Positions 52,929 through 61,704 of a DNA stretch of 64,000 nt are shown one piece after another. Position 1 is the stretch's first letter. Each line of letters begins with the position of its first letter. The notes beneath the pieces are model-generated. The model ran no database searches and was not told the DNA's origin. It worked only from the letters and a program-made list of their open reading frames with translations. Where the stretch lies: assembly GCA_020635975.1 (NCBI GenBank), contig JACJYT010000007.1, forward strand, positions 71,838-135,837, in the 5' to 3' direction. The position numbers and the translations under genes are program-made. The stretch is from Chitinophagales bacterium. Lineage in GTDB: Bacteria > Bacteroidota > Bacteroidia > Chitinophagales > UBA8649.

Positions 52929-54374
52929 ATGTTAGAGACCCCTTTCTATGCCGATATTCACTTGCATCCAAGTTTAAAATCTTCTAATTGGACTAAAGAA
53001 GATGGAGAAAAAAATCCTTGGGAAACTTTCAATCACATTACGCCGAAAACTGCTGCAGGCAGATTTGCTTCGAATGCCAGTTCAACTTTAGCTAAGTATA
53101 CACAAACTAACTTTTATAAGCTGATGGAAGGCAAGTGCAAAGTAGCATTTGTATCCTTGTATCCGTTTGAAAGAGGTTTTTTAGAAATGCGGAATGTGCC
53201 TAGATTAATTACAAGCAAGAAAGCAGTGGTTGAGTTAACAGCAATTGCTTCGGGTATGGGATACGAAGCGGTAGAGCAAATCGCCAATGAGCAAGATTAT
53301 TTTAAAGAGTTTAAAAAAGAATACGACTACCTGAAGAAACATGAAGGCAAATCACCATGTGGAAAATATAGCTACAAGATTGTAAATAATTATGGAGAAT
53401 TAGTTGCCTCCATGAAAAAGGAGAATGAACTTGCTATAATACTTACAAGTGAAGGTGCTCACGCCTTCTTCGACAAAGAAATGAGCGAAGGCAAACTAGG
53501 AAAAGCCGATTTAAAAAAACGTTTAACTGAAAATATTCAGAAAGTAAAGGAATGGGAGAACCCTCCATTTTTCATGAATTTAATGCACCATTTCGATAAT
53601 AGATTGGGTGGACATGCCAAAAGTTTGGATGGTTTTGTAAACAATTTATTAAATCAAAGAAAAGCTTTAGAGCTTGGTTTAGAAGGTTTAGGAATAAAAG
53701 CCATGAAAGAAATGCTGAGCAATAGAAATGGTAAGCGAATTCTAATAGACACCAAGCATATGAGCTTAAAAGCAAGAGTAGAGTACTACAATTGGATTAG
53801 GAGTTATAATTACTTGAACAAAGACAACAATATTCCGGTGATTTGTTCTCATACTGGAGTTAATGGTTTCAAAACCATGCATGGATCTAAAATTAAAACG
53901 GACAATCCTGCTAAGAAGAAAAATTCCTACTTTTTCAATTGGGCAATTAATCTTTCGGACGAAGAGCTAAATATTATTCATGGCTCTCAGGGTTTAATGG
54001 GACTTATTATTGACAAAGGGAAGTTGGGAGGTGGAGCTTTCTTAGCAAAAGCTGACAAAACCAAGGATAAGGAGAAACTCAAAGAAATGTATATGAAATT
54101 AATTTGGGATAATTTATTTCATGCCGTAAAAGCCATTGGGAATAAATCGGGTTGGGATATTTTTGCTCTTGGAACAGACTTCGATGGGGCCATCAATCAT
54201 GTAGAATTTTATGATGATGCTACTAAATTGCCACTTCTATATCAAGATCTTTATGAGTATTTAGATAGAACCAAGTACGAAAAAAGTCTTTGGTTCGATT
54301 ATAAACCGGAGGAGTTATTAGACAAATTGTTTCGAGCCAATGTGATGAATTTTATGGAAAGAAACTTTGTTTAA
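52929..54374 (+). CDS. Membrane-dipeptidase-like (M19/amidohydrolase) enzyme
   Basis: A 481-residue metal-dependent hydrolase without signal peptide. The first metal motif is YADIHLHPS with His11 and His13, where canonical M19 has HxD. TSEGAHAFF (about 173-181) supplies the bridging Glu, FMNLMHHFDNRLGGH (about 215-229) and ICSHTGVNG (about 302-310) the further His ligands, and ALGTDFDGAINHV (about 413-425) the conserved Asp region. It probably cleaves dipeptides; the altered first motif makes the substrate uncertain. It abuts a small secreted-protein gene on the opposite strand. Confidence 0.82.
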   Translation: MLETPFYADIHLHPSLKSSNWTKEDGEKNPWETFNHITPKTAAGRFASNASSTLAKYTQTNFYKLMEGKCKVAFVSLYPFERGFLEMRNVPRLITSKKAVVELTAIASGMGYEAVEQIANEQDYFKEFKKEYDYLKKHEGKSPCGKYSYKIVNNYGELVASMKKENELAIILTSEGAHAFFDKEMSEGKLGKADLKKRLTENIQKVKEWENPPFFMNLMHHFDNRLGGHAKSLDGFVNNLLNQRKALELGLEGLGIKAMKEMLSNRNGKRILIDTKHMSLKARVEYYNWIRSYNYLNKDNNIPVICSHTGVNGFKTMHGSKIKTDNPAKKKNSYFFNWAINLSDEELNIIHGSQGLMGLIIDKGKLGGGAFLAKADKTKDKEKLKEMYMKLIWDNLFHAVKAIGNKSGWDIFALGTDFDGAINHVEFYDDATKLPLLYQDLYEYLDRTKYEKSLWFDYKPEELLDKLFRANVMNFMERNFV

Positions 54375-54872
54375 TTAATGCAATAAAATAGATCTACATT
54401 GCATGGTATCAATACTTAGTGTATCCATCCACATAATCCTAAAAGCTGCACCATCACCATTGCAGGTATAACAGGTTTTCCATGTGCCTGTAATATCCCC
54501 TTTACTTTTTCCTCCTCGGGCTAAGCTTTTGGTTTCGTCGTGAACAATAGCTTGCCAATAACTTCCTTCTCCATTGCAAACAGGACAAAGTTCTTTGTTG
54601 CAATCTGCCAAGAAATAATAGTCTCCTGTAGGAACATTTGATATTGTTAGACTTCCATCCTCGTGGCACTCCGGAATCCGAGCTTCGGTAAACTTGGTTC
54701 TTAAATATTTCTTTTCCCATAAGATGGAATCCGAAGTATACAAACTAATCTCAATTTGCTCACATTTCCAATCTTGAGCAGTCCAGAAAACAAAATTGCC
54801 ATTATTCGAATTCTGTGCTATTATTAATTGCTTAAATAAGCAAAATGATAGGATTAACATGCTTATTCTCAT
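54375..54872 (-). CDS. Small secreted protein with two CxxCxGxG motifs
   Basis: A 165-residue protein of unknown function. The signal peptide (about 1-19) ends LIIAQN. Two DnaJ-type zinc-finger half sites are present: CPVCNGEG and CYTCNGDG, about 37 residues apart, the spacing needed for one zinc to bind four Cys. An additional Cys pair occurs earlier (KCEQI and PECHED). No J domain or other chaperone part exists. A secreted zinc or disulfide-stabilised protein is likely. Its stop abuts the M19-like gene. Confidence 0.75.
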   Translation of the reverse strand: MRISMLILSFCLFKQLIIAQNSNNGNFVFWTAQDWKCEQIEISLYTSDSILWEKKYLRTKFTEARIPECHEDGSLTISNVPTGDYYFLADCNKELCPVCNGEGSYWQAIVHDETKSLARGGKSKGDITGTWKTCYTCNGDGAAFRIMWMDTLSIDTMQCRSILLH

Positions 54873-54979
54873 AGTAATTAAATTAGTTAAAAAAATTAAT
54901 TCACTCCTTCAATAATAAAAAAATATCTTTTTACATTTATCTTTAATTGGAACATCTATATAACTTATAAAAAGCCCCC

Positions 54980-55399
54980 ATGAAAAAAAGTCTTTTAATT
55001 CTTAGTTTTAGTTTCTTGCTCAGCTTCAGTGCTGTAGCTAATATATTCAATTTTTCGGAAAGTAATCAAGCAGAAGACTACCCGAAGCTAAGTTATTCCT
55101 TTACCAAATGGTTTAATGCTGTAGATTGGAGTGGAGGAAGTAATTTTCAACCTCTTTCGGAAAACATCAACATTGTAGTAAGCACTAATTTTGTTGATGT
55201 ATATGTTGGTGGTAGTTTAGAAATTGAATACGAAGTGCTTGCTAGTCAAATAGAAACGATTGAAGGCCAATCGGTAAAAGCCTATTATTTCACAGATGGT
55301 AGTGTCGGCATTTTTTACAAACTTTCCGATGGCACAGATGCTGCCTATTTTGAAGATGGCGGATCGAAGCAAAATTTAGTTTGGATAGATTGGGACTAG
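54980..55399 (+). CDS. Small secreted protein of unknown function
   Basis: A 139-residue protein with a clear signal peptide (about 1-21, ending SAVAN). The mature part is acidic, free of Cys and rich in beta-type sequence with aromatic residues, for example around YSFTKWFNAVDWSGGSNFQ and AYYFTDGSVGIFYKL. I do not recognise the family. It has no TonB, TPR or sorting domain. It stands alone between two minus-strand genes. Confidence 0.65.
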   Translation: MKKSLLILSFSFLLSFSAVANIFNFSESNQAEDYPKLSYSFTKWFNAVDWSGGSNFQPLSENINIVVSTNFVDVYVGGSLEIEYEVLASQIETIEGQSVKAYYFTDGSVGIFYKLSDGTDAAYFEDGGSKQNLVWIDWD

Positions 55400-55420
55400 A
55401 TAATTGCTGTATAAATTATA

Positions 55421-56362
55421 CTAGATTTCGACACCCAAATCTTTGTCGTGTTGGTTTAATTCAAGATTACTCAACCAATCTGCATCTTTTTCTTTTCCTT
55501 CCAAAACTAGAGGATTACCTAAATAATCTAGTCGCTTACCAGGATAAATTAATGTTTCAATTAGATAAGTTAATAGAGAATCTCTATTCAGATTAGGGTG
55601 AATATAAGGTTCAATATGCTCTTTGTGATAAGCAGGAAGCAAACTCCAATGCAAATTTGGCTTATCGTGATGAGCACTATGAAAGCCATTGTTAAATGCT
55701 AGATAATTTAAAAATGGGTTCGTGAAATTTCGAGTGTGGTTATATGGATGTTTTTCATCACAACCATCGTGTTGCCAATAATTCGTACCGAGTATACCCC
55801 AAACGGCATAGAGGTGGGGTAGAACCAATACAAATATCCCCGCCAGAGGATTTAAAACAATAAGACTTATTTTTACACTTAGCACTAAAACTAATTCTAA
55901 TATATATTGCCAAAACCATTTGGGCTTTTCTTTAAACATTAATTTTGCAAAGGCATTCTCATCTCTTACCACTGCTGGTGCAACTACGAAGAAAAATAAC
56001 AATTGATTAAGAAAGTTCCATTTAAAACGCATTTTACTCGTCCGTATACTATCCCTTTCCGTTTGAGTGTACTTATGGTGACTGAAATTGTGGCCGGAAA
56101 CAAATGCGCTTACTGAATGTCCGTAGGTAAAGGATAAAACTATTTGAAAAAACTTATTCCATGCTTTACTTTTAAAAATTGGTGCATGGATAGTGTTGTG
56201 AATAATTACAGCACAAGTAAAAGATAAATAGGCATTTGCTGCAAAAACTAGAAGAATACCATACCAAGTACTAGGAAAATAATAATAGGATAGGGCAGCC
56301 ACAACAAAATAAAGAATTACTACAAAAACACTTCTTCGATCGGCAGCATATCTAAGCTTCAT
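55421..56362 (-). CDS. Membrane fatty-acid desaturase
   Basis: A di-iron membrane enzyme of 313 residues. The three His boxes are all present: HNTIHA (His55 and His59), HNFSHHKYTQ (His91, His95, His96) and NGFHSAHHDKP (about 226-236). Two pairs of hydrophobic segments flank them (about 11-30, 35-58, 118-135 and 155-190). It belongs to the desaturase/hydroxylase group; the acyl position and substrate (acyl lipid, sphingolipid or carotenoid) cannot be told. No redox partner gene is adjacent. Confidence 0.9.
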   Translation of the reverse strand: MKLRYAADRRSVFVVILYFVVAALSYYYFPSTWYGILLVFAANAYLSFTCAVIIHNTIHAPIFKSKAWNKFFQIVLSFTYGHSVSAFVSGHNFSHHKYTQTERDSIRTSKMRFKWNFLNQLLFFFVVAPAVVRDENAFAKLMFKEKPKWFWQYILELVLVLSVKISLIVLNPLAGIFVLVLPHLYAVWGILGTNYWQHDGCDEKHPYNHTRNFTNPFLNYLAFNNGFHSAHHDKPNLHWSLLPAYHKEHIEPYIHPNLNRDSLLTYLIETLIYPGKRLDYLGNPLVLEGKEKDADWLSNLELNQHDKDLGVEI

Positions 56363-56412
56363 AGGTAATAGTTTAGGTTAAAGATAATTAAGAAAACTTA
56401 GGAAATGAAGTA

Positions 56413-57288
56413 TTAATCAATCCATAGCACATTAAAGGGAAGTTCAACTTGTTTACTCCGAGAAAAACCTAGCATGAAACCACCGCCTCCCGCTCCACAA
56501 ATTTTTAGAAAATAATCCTTAGTTTCAAAACCCTTTCGCCATAAATCTTTATGTTCCTCTAAAATAAGCTCGTTCATGTACTTAAACTGCAATAGGCTTA
56601 AGTCCTTAAGCTGACCTAAGGTATTGTCATGCTTATTTTCAAGAAAGTTCTTAATTATAAGATTGTTACATGGAATAATTTCTTGATGCAGCACTTTTGA
56701 AAATTCTGCATCAGAATCCGATTTTTGTAAAAAAGCTTCTACTAGTGGGGCGGTTTTTCGAGCCTTTTGGGTGTCGACTAAGAAAATTTCAAAAGAATCT
56801 TTCCAATTCAAGTTTTGCTCAACAATGCGTGTTTCCTTACTAATATGAACTGCCTTGTTCAGATAGCTGACTAAAGGATCTAAGCCGCTACTTTTGCCAT
56901 GAAATACCGATTCTACTTCTCCTAAGATTAACTTCAAATCTTTCGGACTCCAATTTTTATTTATAGCGTAGCGATCAAATAGGCAAGCTACAATTGCGCC
57001 AGAGCTACCTAGTCCGTAGCCTACTGGGATATTGAGCAAAAAGCCAATACCTTTCTCCATATCACTTTCCAAAGCTGGCACATCAAAATTATTAAGAAGC
57101 AAACTATTCTGCTTTATGTGTGCTAGTATTTTATCGAGAACAACAGATGAAGCTTCTAGAAATAGCTCTTTGTTTTTATCAAAACTAAGCTCAGCAAAGA
57201 AATTAGGGTAGGGAATAGCTAATGCTTCTGCCCCTTTATTAATGATGTGTTCCCCAAATAACAATATTTTGGATGAAAAACTGGTCAT
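56413..57288 (-). CDS. mvk: GHMP kinase, probable mevalonate kinase
   Basis: An ATP-dependent small-molecule kinase of 291 residues. The N-terminal FSSKILLFGEHIINKGAEAL (about 4-23) is the mevalonate-kinase opening. The ATP-binding motif is VGYGLGSSGAIVACL (about 92-106), and the C-terminal motif LKICGAGGGGFMLGF (about 261-275) completes the GHMP set. It overlaps purM by four bases (ATGA). If it is mevalonate kinase, it supplies isopentenyl diphosphate for menaquinone and carotenoid side chains. Other GHMP substrates are possible. Confidence 0.8.
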   Translation of the reverse strand: MTSFSSKILLFGEHIINKGAEALAIPYPNFFAELSFDKNKELFLEASSVVLDKILAHIKQNSLLLNNFDVPALESDMEKGIGFLLNIPVGYGLGSSGAIVACLFDRYAINKNWSPKDLKLILGEVESVFHGKSSGLDPLVSYLNKAVHISKETRIVEQNLNWKDSFEIFLVDTQKARKTAPLVEAFLQKSDSDAEFSKVLHQEIIPCNNLIIKNFLENKHDNTLGQLKDLSLLQFKYMNELILEEHKDLWRKGFETKDYFLKICGAGGGGFMLGFSRSKQVELPFNVLWID

Positions 57289-58454
57289 TCGTATATAAAA
57301 CTACCAAAAGGTGAATGTAATTCTACTTGCTTACCATCAAAAGCTTCTACATAGCCTATGATTTTAGCCTCTACACCAAAACTTGTAGCCAAATCGATTA
57401 CATCTTGGGCATCTTCTTTTTGGAGATAGATTTCCATTCTATGTCCCATATTAAAAACCTTGTACATTTCATACCAACTTGTACCAGATTCTTCTTGAAT
57501 AGCTTTGAACAAAGCAGGACAAGGAAAAAGATTATTTTTCACAATTTTCAATCCATCAATAAAATGAAGAACTTTAGATTGTGCTCCTCCCGTACAGTGA
57601 ACCATGCTGTGAATCTTCGCTTTTTTACTTTCAAGTAAAGCTTTAATAATTGGTGCATAAGTCTTTGTAGGTGAAAGTAATGCTTTACCAAAATCTAATT
57701 CTGTACCCAGTAAATTATCTCGTAGATTTTTAGATCCTATGTAGAGCACTTCTTGTGCCGTAGCTGGGTCAAAGCTTTCAGGATACTTACTTAAATAGCT
57801 CTTATTCAAAATATCGTGACGAGCAGAAGTAAGTCCGTTACTGCCTATCCCCGAATTAAAAGCGTCTTCATAAGCAGCTTGACCAAAGCTTGCTAAGCCT
57901 ACCACTACATCTCCAGGCTGAATCTGAGAAGTAATCACTAAATCTTCCCGTTTCATTCTTGCAGTCATAGAGCCATCCACAGTAGTTGTTCTTACACTAT
58001 CTCCCAAGTCGGCTGTTTCACCACCCATATATTTAATATCAATACCGTAGGCTTGCATTTTATCTATAAAATCCTGTGCTCCACCAATCAGGGCGGCAAT
58101 CACTTCGCCTGGTATTAAATGTTTGTTCCTATTAATTATCGAGGTGTAGAGAAAGGGTCCAGTAGCGCCAACACAAAGCAAATCATCTAAATTCATCACC
58201 ATCACATCAATAGCAATGTTCCTCCAAACACTTAAATCTCCAGTTTCTTTCCAATACAAATAAGCTAAAATCGATTTTGTGCCAGAGCCATCAGAACTCA
58301 TTAAATTACAGAATGCCTCATCTCCACCTAAAAAATCTGGGTAAATTCTACTAAATGCTTTGGGATATAAACCTGCATCTAAATTCTTGACAGCAGCGTG
58401 CACTTCTTCTTTTCCAGCAGATACACCTCGTTTATCATAATGATTGGTACTCAT
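57285..58454 (-). CDS. purM: Phosphoribosylformylglycinamidine cyclo-ligase (AIR synthetase)
   Basis: Fifth step of purine synthesis, ATP-dependent ring closure of FGAM to AIR. SSDGSGTKSILAYLYWKETG (about 53-72) and AIDVMVMNLDDLLCVGATGP (about 81-100) are the phosphate- and ATP-binding blocks of the family. GGETADLGDSVRTT (about 144-157) and GDVVVGLASFG (about 181-191) follow. At 389 residues it is longer than the E. coli enzyme (345), as I recall for Bacteroidota. It overlaps the GHMP kinase gene by four bases, which means coupled translation with an unrelated pathway. Confidence 0.92.
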   Translation of the reverse strand: MSTNHYDKRGVSAGKEEVHAAVKNLDAGLYPKAFSRIYPDFLGGDEAFCNLMSSDGSGTKSILAYLYWKETGDLSVWRNIAIDVMVMNLDDLLCVGATGPFLYTSIINRNKHLIPGEVIAALIGGAQDFIDKMQAYGIDIKYMGGETADLGDSVRTTTVDGSMTARMKREDLVITSQIQPGDVVVGLASFGQAAYEDAFNSGIGSNGLTSARHDILNKSYLSKYPESFDPATAQEVLYIGSKNLRDNLLGTELDFGKALLSPTKTYAPIIKALLESKKAKIHSMVHCTGGAQSKVLHFIDGLKIVKNNLFPCPALFKAIQEESGTSWYEMYKVFNMGHRMEIYLQKEDAQDVIDLATSFGVEAKIIGYVEAFDGKQVELHSPFGSFIYE

Positions 58455-58475
58455 ATTGAATTGCGATATTTGTTA

Positions 58476-58483
58476 CAAAAGTA
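58476..58483 (-). promoter_or_regulatory. -7 box of the purM promoter
   Basis: Reads TACTTTTG on the minus strand, 21 nt before the purM start. Confidence 0.5.
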
Positions 58484-58571
58484 AACTAAATGTTGCATTA
58501 GCTTCGCGTTTCTTATTAACAAATAGGCGAACTAGAATAGAAAAGAACTTGTTATAACAAAAAAGATAGAA

Positions 58572-58874
58572 ATGGCTAAGGGTAATTTAAAAATGTTGAT
58601 TAATCAAGAGAAACCTGTTTTGGTAGATTTTTTCGCAACTTGGTGTGGTCCATGTAAGGCCATGCAGCCTATCTTAGAAGATGTTGTTCAGAAAGCAGGA
58701 GCCAAAGTGAAGGTTATAAAGATTGATATTGATAAGAATCCTAGAGCTGCCCAACAATTTGGAGTGCGAAGTGTGCCTACTCTAATTTTGTTTAAAGAAG
58801 GACAAATAAAATGGCGTCAATCTGGTGTAGTTCCTTCCAATCAAATTATACAACAAGTAAATAGAAATGTTTAA
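58572..58874 (+). CDS. trxA: Thioredoxin
   Basis: A 100-residue minimal thioredoxin. The active site is FATWCGPCKAMQ with Cys25 and Cys28; the cis-proline segment is VRSVPTLIL (about 70-78). No signal peptide, so it is cytoplasmic. It is the shorter of two thioredoxins in this window and closer to canonical TrxA. It overlaps a small downstream gene by eight bases, so both are likely translated together. Confidence 0.95.
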   Translation: MAKGNLKMLINQEKPVLVDFFATWCGPCKAMQPILEDVVQKAGAKVKVIKIDIDKNPRAAQQFGVRSVPTLILFKEGQIKWRQSGVVPSNQIIQQVNRNV

Positions 58875-59088
58875 ATTCCTTGGCATAGTAGCTAGTTTGT
58901 TTTGGCAAGATAGCCTAAAGCTAGATACGACCAACACACAAAGTCTTATGTTTGTAAATCAAAACAAAGAAAAGCTACAAGTGGAGCGCATTACTTATCG
59001 TCATCAGCAAGGCTTCTTTTGCGATTTCGAAGACAAGATTAACAAAAACAATAAGTTAAGATTGAATATAGGACTAGGGGAGCAGTAA
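58867..59088 (+). CDS. Small conserved-looking protein of unknown function
   Basis: A 73-residue protein overlapping the thioredoxin gene by eight bases. The C-terminal third, ITYRHQQGFFCDFEDKINKN followed by NKLRLNIGLGEQ, resembles small Bacteroidota proteins with an FC-D/E motif and an (R/K)xRLG tail, but I know no function. The N-terminal MFKFLGIVASLFW is hydrophobic and could be a signal or membrane anchor. It converges with the WYL regulator, with no bases between stops. Confidence 0.55.
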   Translation: MFKFLGIVASLFWQDSLKLDTTNTQSLMFVNQNKEKLQVERITYRHQQGFFCDFEDKINKNNKLRLNIGLGEQ

Positions 59089-60096
59089 CTATTGGTAGGC
59101 TTGAAGAGCCTCCTCTAATCGCTTTTTAATCTCCAATTTTAAAGCTAAAGGTTCAATTACGCGAACTGCACTACCAAAACTTAATAGATCCATTAGAAAC
59201 TCCGTTGTAAGTCCGACGCGCAAACTTAAACGAACAAAATTCTCCTTTTCTTCTAAAATCTTTTGGGTATCATGAAGAGCTTGAGTTTTAAAATATGCAG
59301 CTTGTATAGGAGAACATTCCAAAATTATCTCACTAGGTTCTTCTTCAAAGGTAGTTATCCCATAGGCATGTTTGAAATAATTTTCTGCTGAAAATTTAGC
59401 GTGAAATCGATAGGGAATATTGCTTGCTTTACATTCCGAAATTCTATCAAGAGCGTAGGTTACTATTCTATCGTTCTTCTCTAACATGGCTATAAGATAC
59501 CAGCGATTTCTAAATTCTTTAAGTAAGATGGGATGCACTTCATGCTCCTTAGCCTCATTTACCTCAAAACGCTGGTAAGTTATAACTATAGTTTGTCGTT
59601 GCTTAATGTACTCTAATAATGGTGCAATCCATTCACTGCCTTTATAAAATGGTACTTTCTCGAACTGTATATATTGCGTACTATCTTCTTCGCCGAGTAT
59701 AGAGTTTACATTAACTGCATTAAAAATTTTATCGACAGCAGAACCAAATTCCCCAAAGAGTTTTACCTCCTTAAATTGCTGAAGCACTAAGGCTGCAAAT
59801 TCGATGGCATCTAGGTCTTCTTCGCTAAGTGGCACCTCCGTAATACTGAAATTTGGATCGGTGTAATAGTATCCATTATACATCCTATGGAACTTTATAG
59901 GCGCTTTATAACCAAGCAGTTCATCCTCTTTCATCGACTTAATGTCTTTTTGTACCGTAGATACCGAAAAAGTCTTTCCTAACTTTTCTTCTAAGACTTC
60001 TAAAAAGTCGTCCATGGTTGGAAAGGGTTTGTTTTTAGTCCTTAGCATCCTATCTAAGATTCTGTAACGTAAAAATGCTTCCTTATTGACAGGCAT
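59089..60096 (-). CDS. WYL-domain transcriptional regulator
   Basis: A 335-residue regulator. The N-terminal winged helix (about 8-65) has AFLRYRILDRMLRTKNKPF and VSTVQKDIKSMKEDEL. The WYL domain (about 155-240) contains TIVITYQRFEVNEAKEHEVH, then PILLKEFRNRWYLIAMLEKN and YALDRISECK, which match the ligand-binding sandwich. A C-terminal WCX-like part follows. Some WYL proteins sit in phage-defence islands, but nothing here suggests such a context. The ligand is unknown. Confidence 0.92.
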   Translation of the reverse strand: MPVNKEAFLRYRILDRMLRTKNKPFPTMDDFLEVLEEKLGKTFSVSTVQKDIKSMKEDELLGYKAPIKFHRMYNGYYYTDPNFSITEVPLSEEDLDAIEFAALVLQQFKEVKLFGEFGSAVDKIFNAVNVNSILGEEDSTQYIQFEKVPFYKGSEWIAPLLEYIKQRQTIVITYQRFEVNEAKEHEVHPILLKEFRNRWYLIAMLEKNDRIVTYALDRISECKASNIPYRFHAKFSAENYFKHAYGITTFEEEPSEIILECSPIQAAYFKTQALHDTQKILEEKENFVRLSLRVGLTTEFLMDLLSFGSAVRVIEPLALKLEIKKRLEEALQAYQ

Positions 60097-60194
60097 AATT
60101 TTAAATATTAGAGAAATGTTGGTTAAAAAAGGTAAATATCGGATTTTTAAAGGAAAAAGTTTTTAATTTCGCTGCTCATAAACACCTTCAAATT

Positions 60195-60908
60195 ATGAAA
60201 AAACTATTTTTTATTGTCGCTGTACTATTTGCATTTAACTCTAGTTTAAATGCTCAAGCTACGAAGGCAGATAGCACTGTAGTGGAAACACCAACAAAAA
60301 TGAAAGCTAGAGATCGCTTTGTTTTTAATTTAAGTTTTGATAATGTATTTCATAAAGAAACTAATGGATTTGCTACAAAGTGGCATTCTAGAGGTATAGG
60401 CATTTATTACATGCACGATATTCCAATTAAAAATTCTAGAGTTAGTATAGCTCCTGGGATAGGCTTTCGTCATGCTAGCTATTATCACAATAGCTTCATG
60501 GTAGAAGACTCTTCGGGAACTTATTTTAATGCCATTCCAAATTACAAGGACAATGATAATTACAAAAAACATAAGTTAGCGGTTAATTACTTGGATATTC
60601 CAGTAGAGTTACGTTTTTTCTCTAAGCCTTTAAAAGGTGGCAAATTATTTAAAGCAGCACTAGGATTTAGAGCCTCTGTTAAGCTAACGGCAGTTAATAA
60701 AGAGACCAACAAGGATAATGGCTACTTCAAAAAGTACAAAACGAAGGGCTACAAAGATGTTAGCACTTTAAATGCTGGTCCTACTTTCCGAATTGGTTAT
60801 GGAGCTTTCAATGTATTTGCATATTACAGCGTACTAGATTTGTTCAAGAAAAATGAAGGCCCAAGTATGACTCCTTTTTCTATTGGCTTATCCATTACTG
60901 GTTTGTAA
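60195..60908 (+). CDS. Outer-membrane beta-barrel protein, PorT-like
   Basis: A 237-residue protein with a signal peptide (about 1-21) ending SLNAQA. The rest alternates polar and aromatic residues as amphipathic strands, for example VSIAPGIGFRHASYYHNSFM, LDIPVELRFFSKPL and FRIGYGAFNVFAYYS; the end FSIGLSITGL gives a final strand. This matches the eight-stranded PorT/OmpA-like barrel group of Bacteroidota. No partner domain. A terminator follows. Confidence 0.85.
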   Translation: MKKLFFIVAVLFAFNSSLNAQATKADSTVVETPTKMKARDRFVFNLSFDNVFHKETNGFATKWHSRGIGIYYMHDIPIKNSRVSIAPGIGFRHASYYHNSFMVEDSSGTYFNAIPNYKDNDNYKKHKLAVNYLDIPVELRFFSKPLKGGKLFKAALGFRASVKLTAVNKETNKDNGYFKKYKTKGYKDVSTLNAGPTFRIGYGAFNVFAYYSVLDLFKKNEGPSMTPFSIGLSITGL

Positions 60909-60929
60909 CTAATTAAAAAAATTAATAAA

Positions 60930-60960
60930 ATCCGAAGTGTTAAAGCTTCGGATTTTTTTT
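60930..60960 (+). terminator. Intrinsic terminator after the beta-barrel gene
   Basis: Perfect 8-bp stem ATCCGAAG/CTTCGGAT with an eight-nt loop, followed by seven more T. A GTG at 60937 lies inside it, so that GTG cannot be the start of the next gene. Confidence 0.92.
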
Positions 60961-60966
60961 GAGACC

Positions 60967-61617
60967 ATGCGCGAAGATCTTACTATTTACTTGGAAGAAA
61001 CGACAATACTAGACTTTAATAATCCGAAGCTAGTTGGCTTTATAAAAAAGCATGTGCATTCTAATATGACTGCAAAGGAAAAGGCAATTGCTTTGTTTTA
61101 TGCGGTTAGAGATACTTTTCTTTACAATCCCTATTATATCAATTTATCTAAAGAAGAAAGTAAAGCTTCTAAAGTTATTGATAGAGGCTATGGACATTGC
61201 ATTGACAAAGCTTCTATATTGATTGCCACCTACAGAGCTGTGGGTTTACCTTCTCGGATTGGATTGGCAAAGGTTAAAAATCATATTGCAACCGAAAAAT
61301 TAGAAGAATATTTAGGAAGTAATGTCTTGAGTCCACATGGCTATGTTGAAGTTTATCTTAATGAAAAGTGGTATAAAGTAACCCCCGCATTCAATAAAAG
61401 TTTATGCGATAAACTACATGTTGCTTGCTTAGAATTCGACGGCCACACGGATTGTCTTTTCCAAGAATACAACCAAGAAGGAGCTAAATTTATGGAGTAT
61501 GTTGAAGATTACGGAAGCTTTGCAGATATTCCTTTAGCTTTCATTATACAAAACATGAAAGACAATTATCCCAAGCTAAGAGAAAATTTGGAGAATAAAA
61601 TAAGTATCCAGCTATAG
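60967..61617 (+). CDS. Transglutaminase-like cysteine hydrolase
   Basis: A 216-residue protein of the transglutaminase superfamily. I chose ATG 60967; the longer GTG 60937 frame starts inside a terminator hairpin. The nucleophile is Cys78 in GYGHCIDKASILIATYR and the His is His124 in SPHGYVEVYL. Where the catalytic Asp is often found, the sequence reads WYKVTPAFN, with Thr instead of Asp. I recall VTPAFN or ATPAFN as normal in a subgroup of bacterial relatives, so this is a family trait rather than decay. No signal peptide. Substrate unknown. Confidence 0.83.
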   Translation: MREDLTIYLEETTILDFNNPKLVGFIKKHVHSNMTAKEKAIALFYAVRDTFLYNPYYINLSKEESKASKVIDRGYGHCIDKASILIATYRAVGLPSRIGLAKVKNHIATEKLEEYLGSNVLSPHGYVEVYLNEKWYKVTPAFNKSLCDKLHVACLEFDGHTDCLFQEYNQEGAKFMEYVEDYGSFADIPLAFIIQNMKDNYPKLRENLENKISIQL

Positions 61618-61657
61618 GAAATACGAAGATCAATTTTCTGTCAGACACTTATAAAAG

Positions 61658-61696
61658 TAGCCTAATAGTTATTTCAAGTAGCCTTTTATTAGGCTA
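61658..61696. terminator. Inverted repeat between convergent genes, possible terminator
   Basis: Perfect 10-bp arms TAGCCTAATA and TATTAGGCTA with a 19-nt spacer. There is only a weak T run after it, so termination is uncertain. Confidence 0.5.
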
Positions 61697-61704
61697 AGAA
61701 GTTT

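Noticed and set aside
55381..55596. Plus-strand open frame after the small secreted protein
   Set aside because: It lies antisense to the desaturase end and its peptide has no recognisable signal or family.
59089..60096. Defence-island regulator because of the WYL domain
   Set aside because: No nuclease, helicase, methylase or toxin is adjacent; WYL proteins are also common housekeeping regulators.
60937..60966. Ten extra N-terminal residues for the transglutaminase-like gene
   Set aside because: This GTG start lies inside a strong terminator hairpin of the previous gene.
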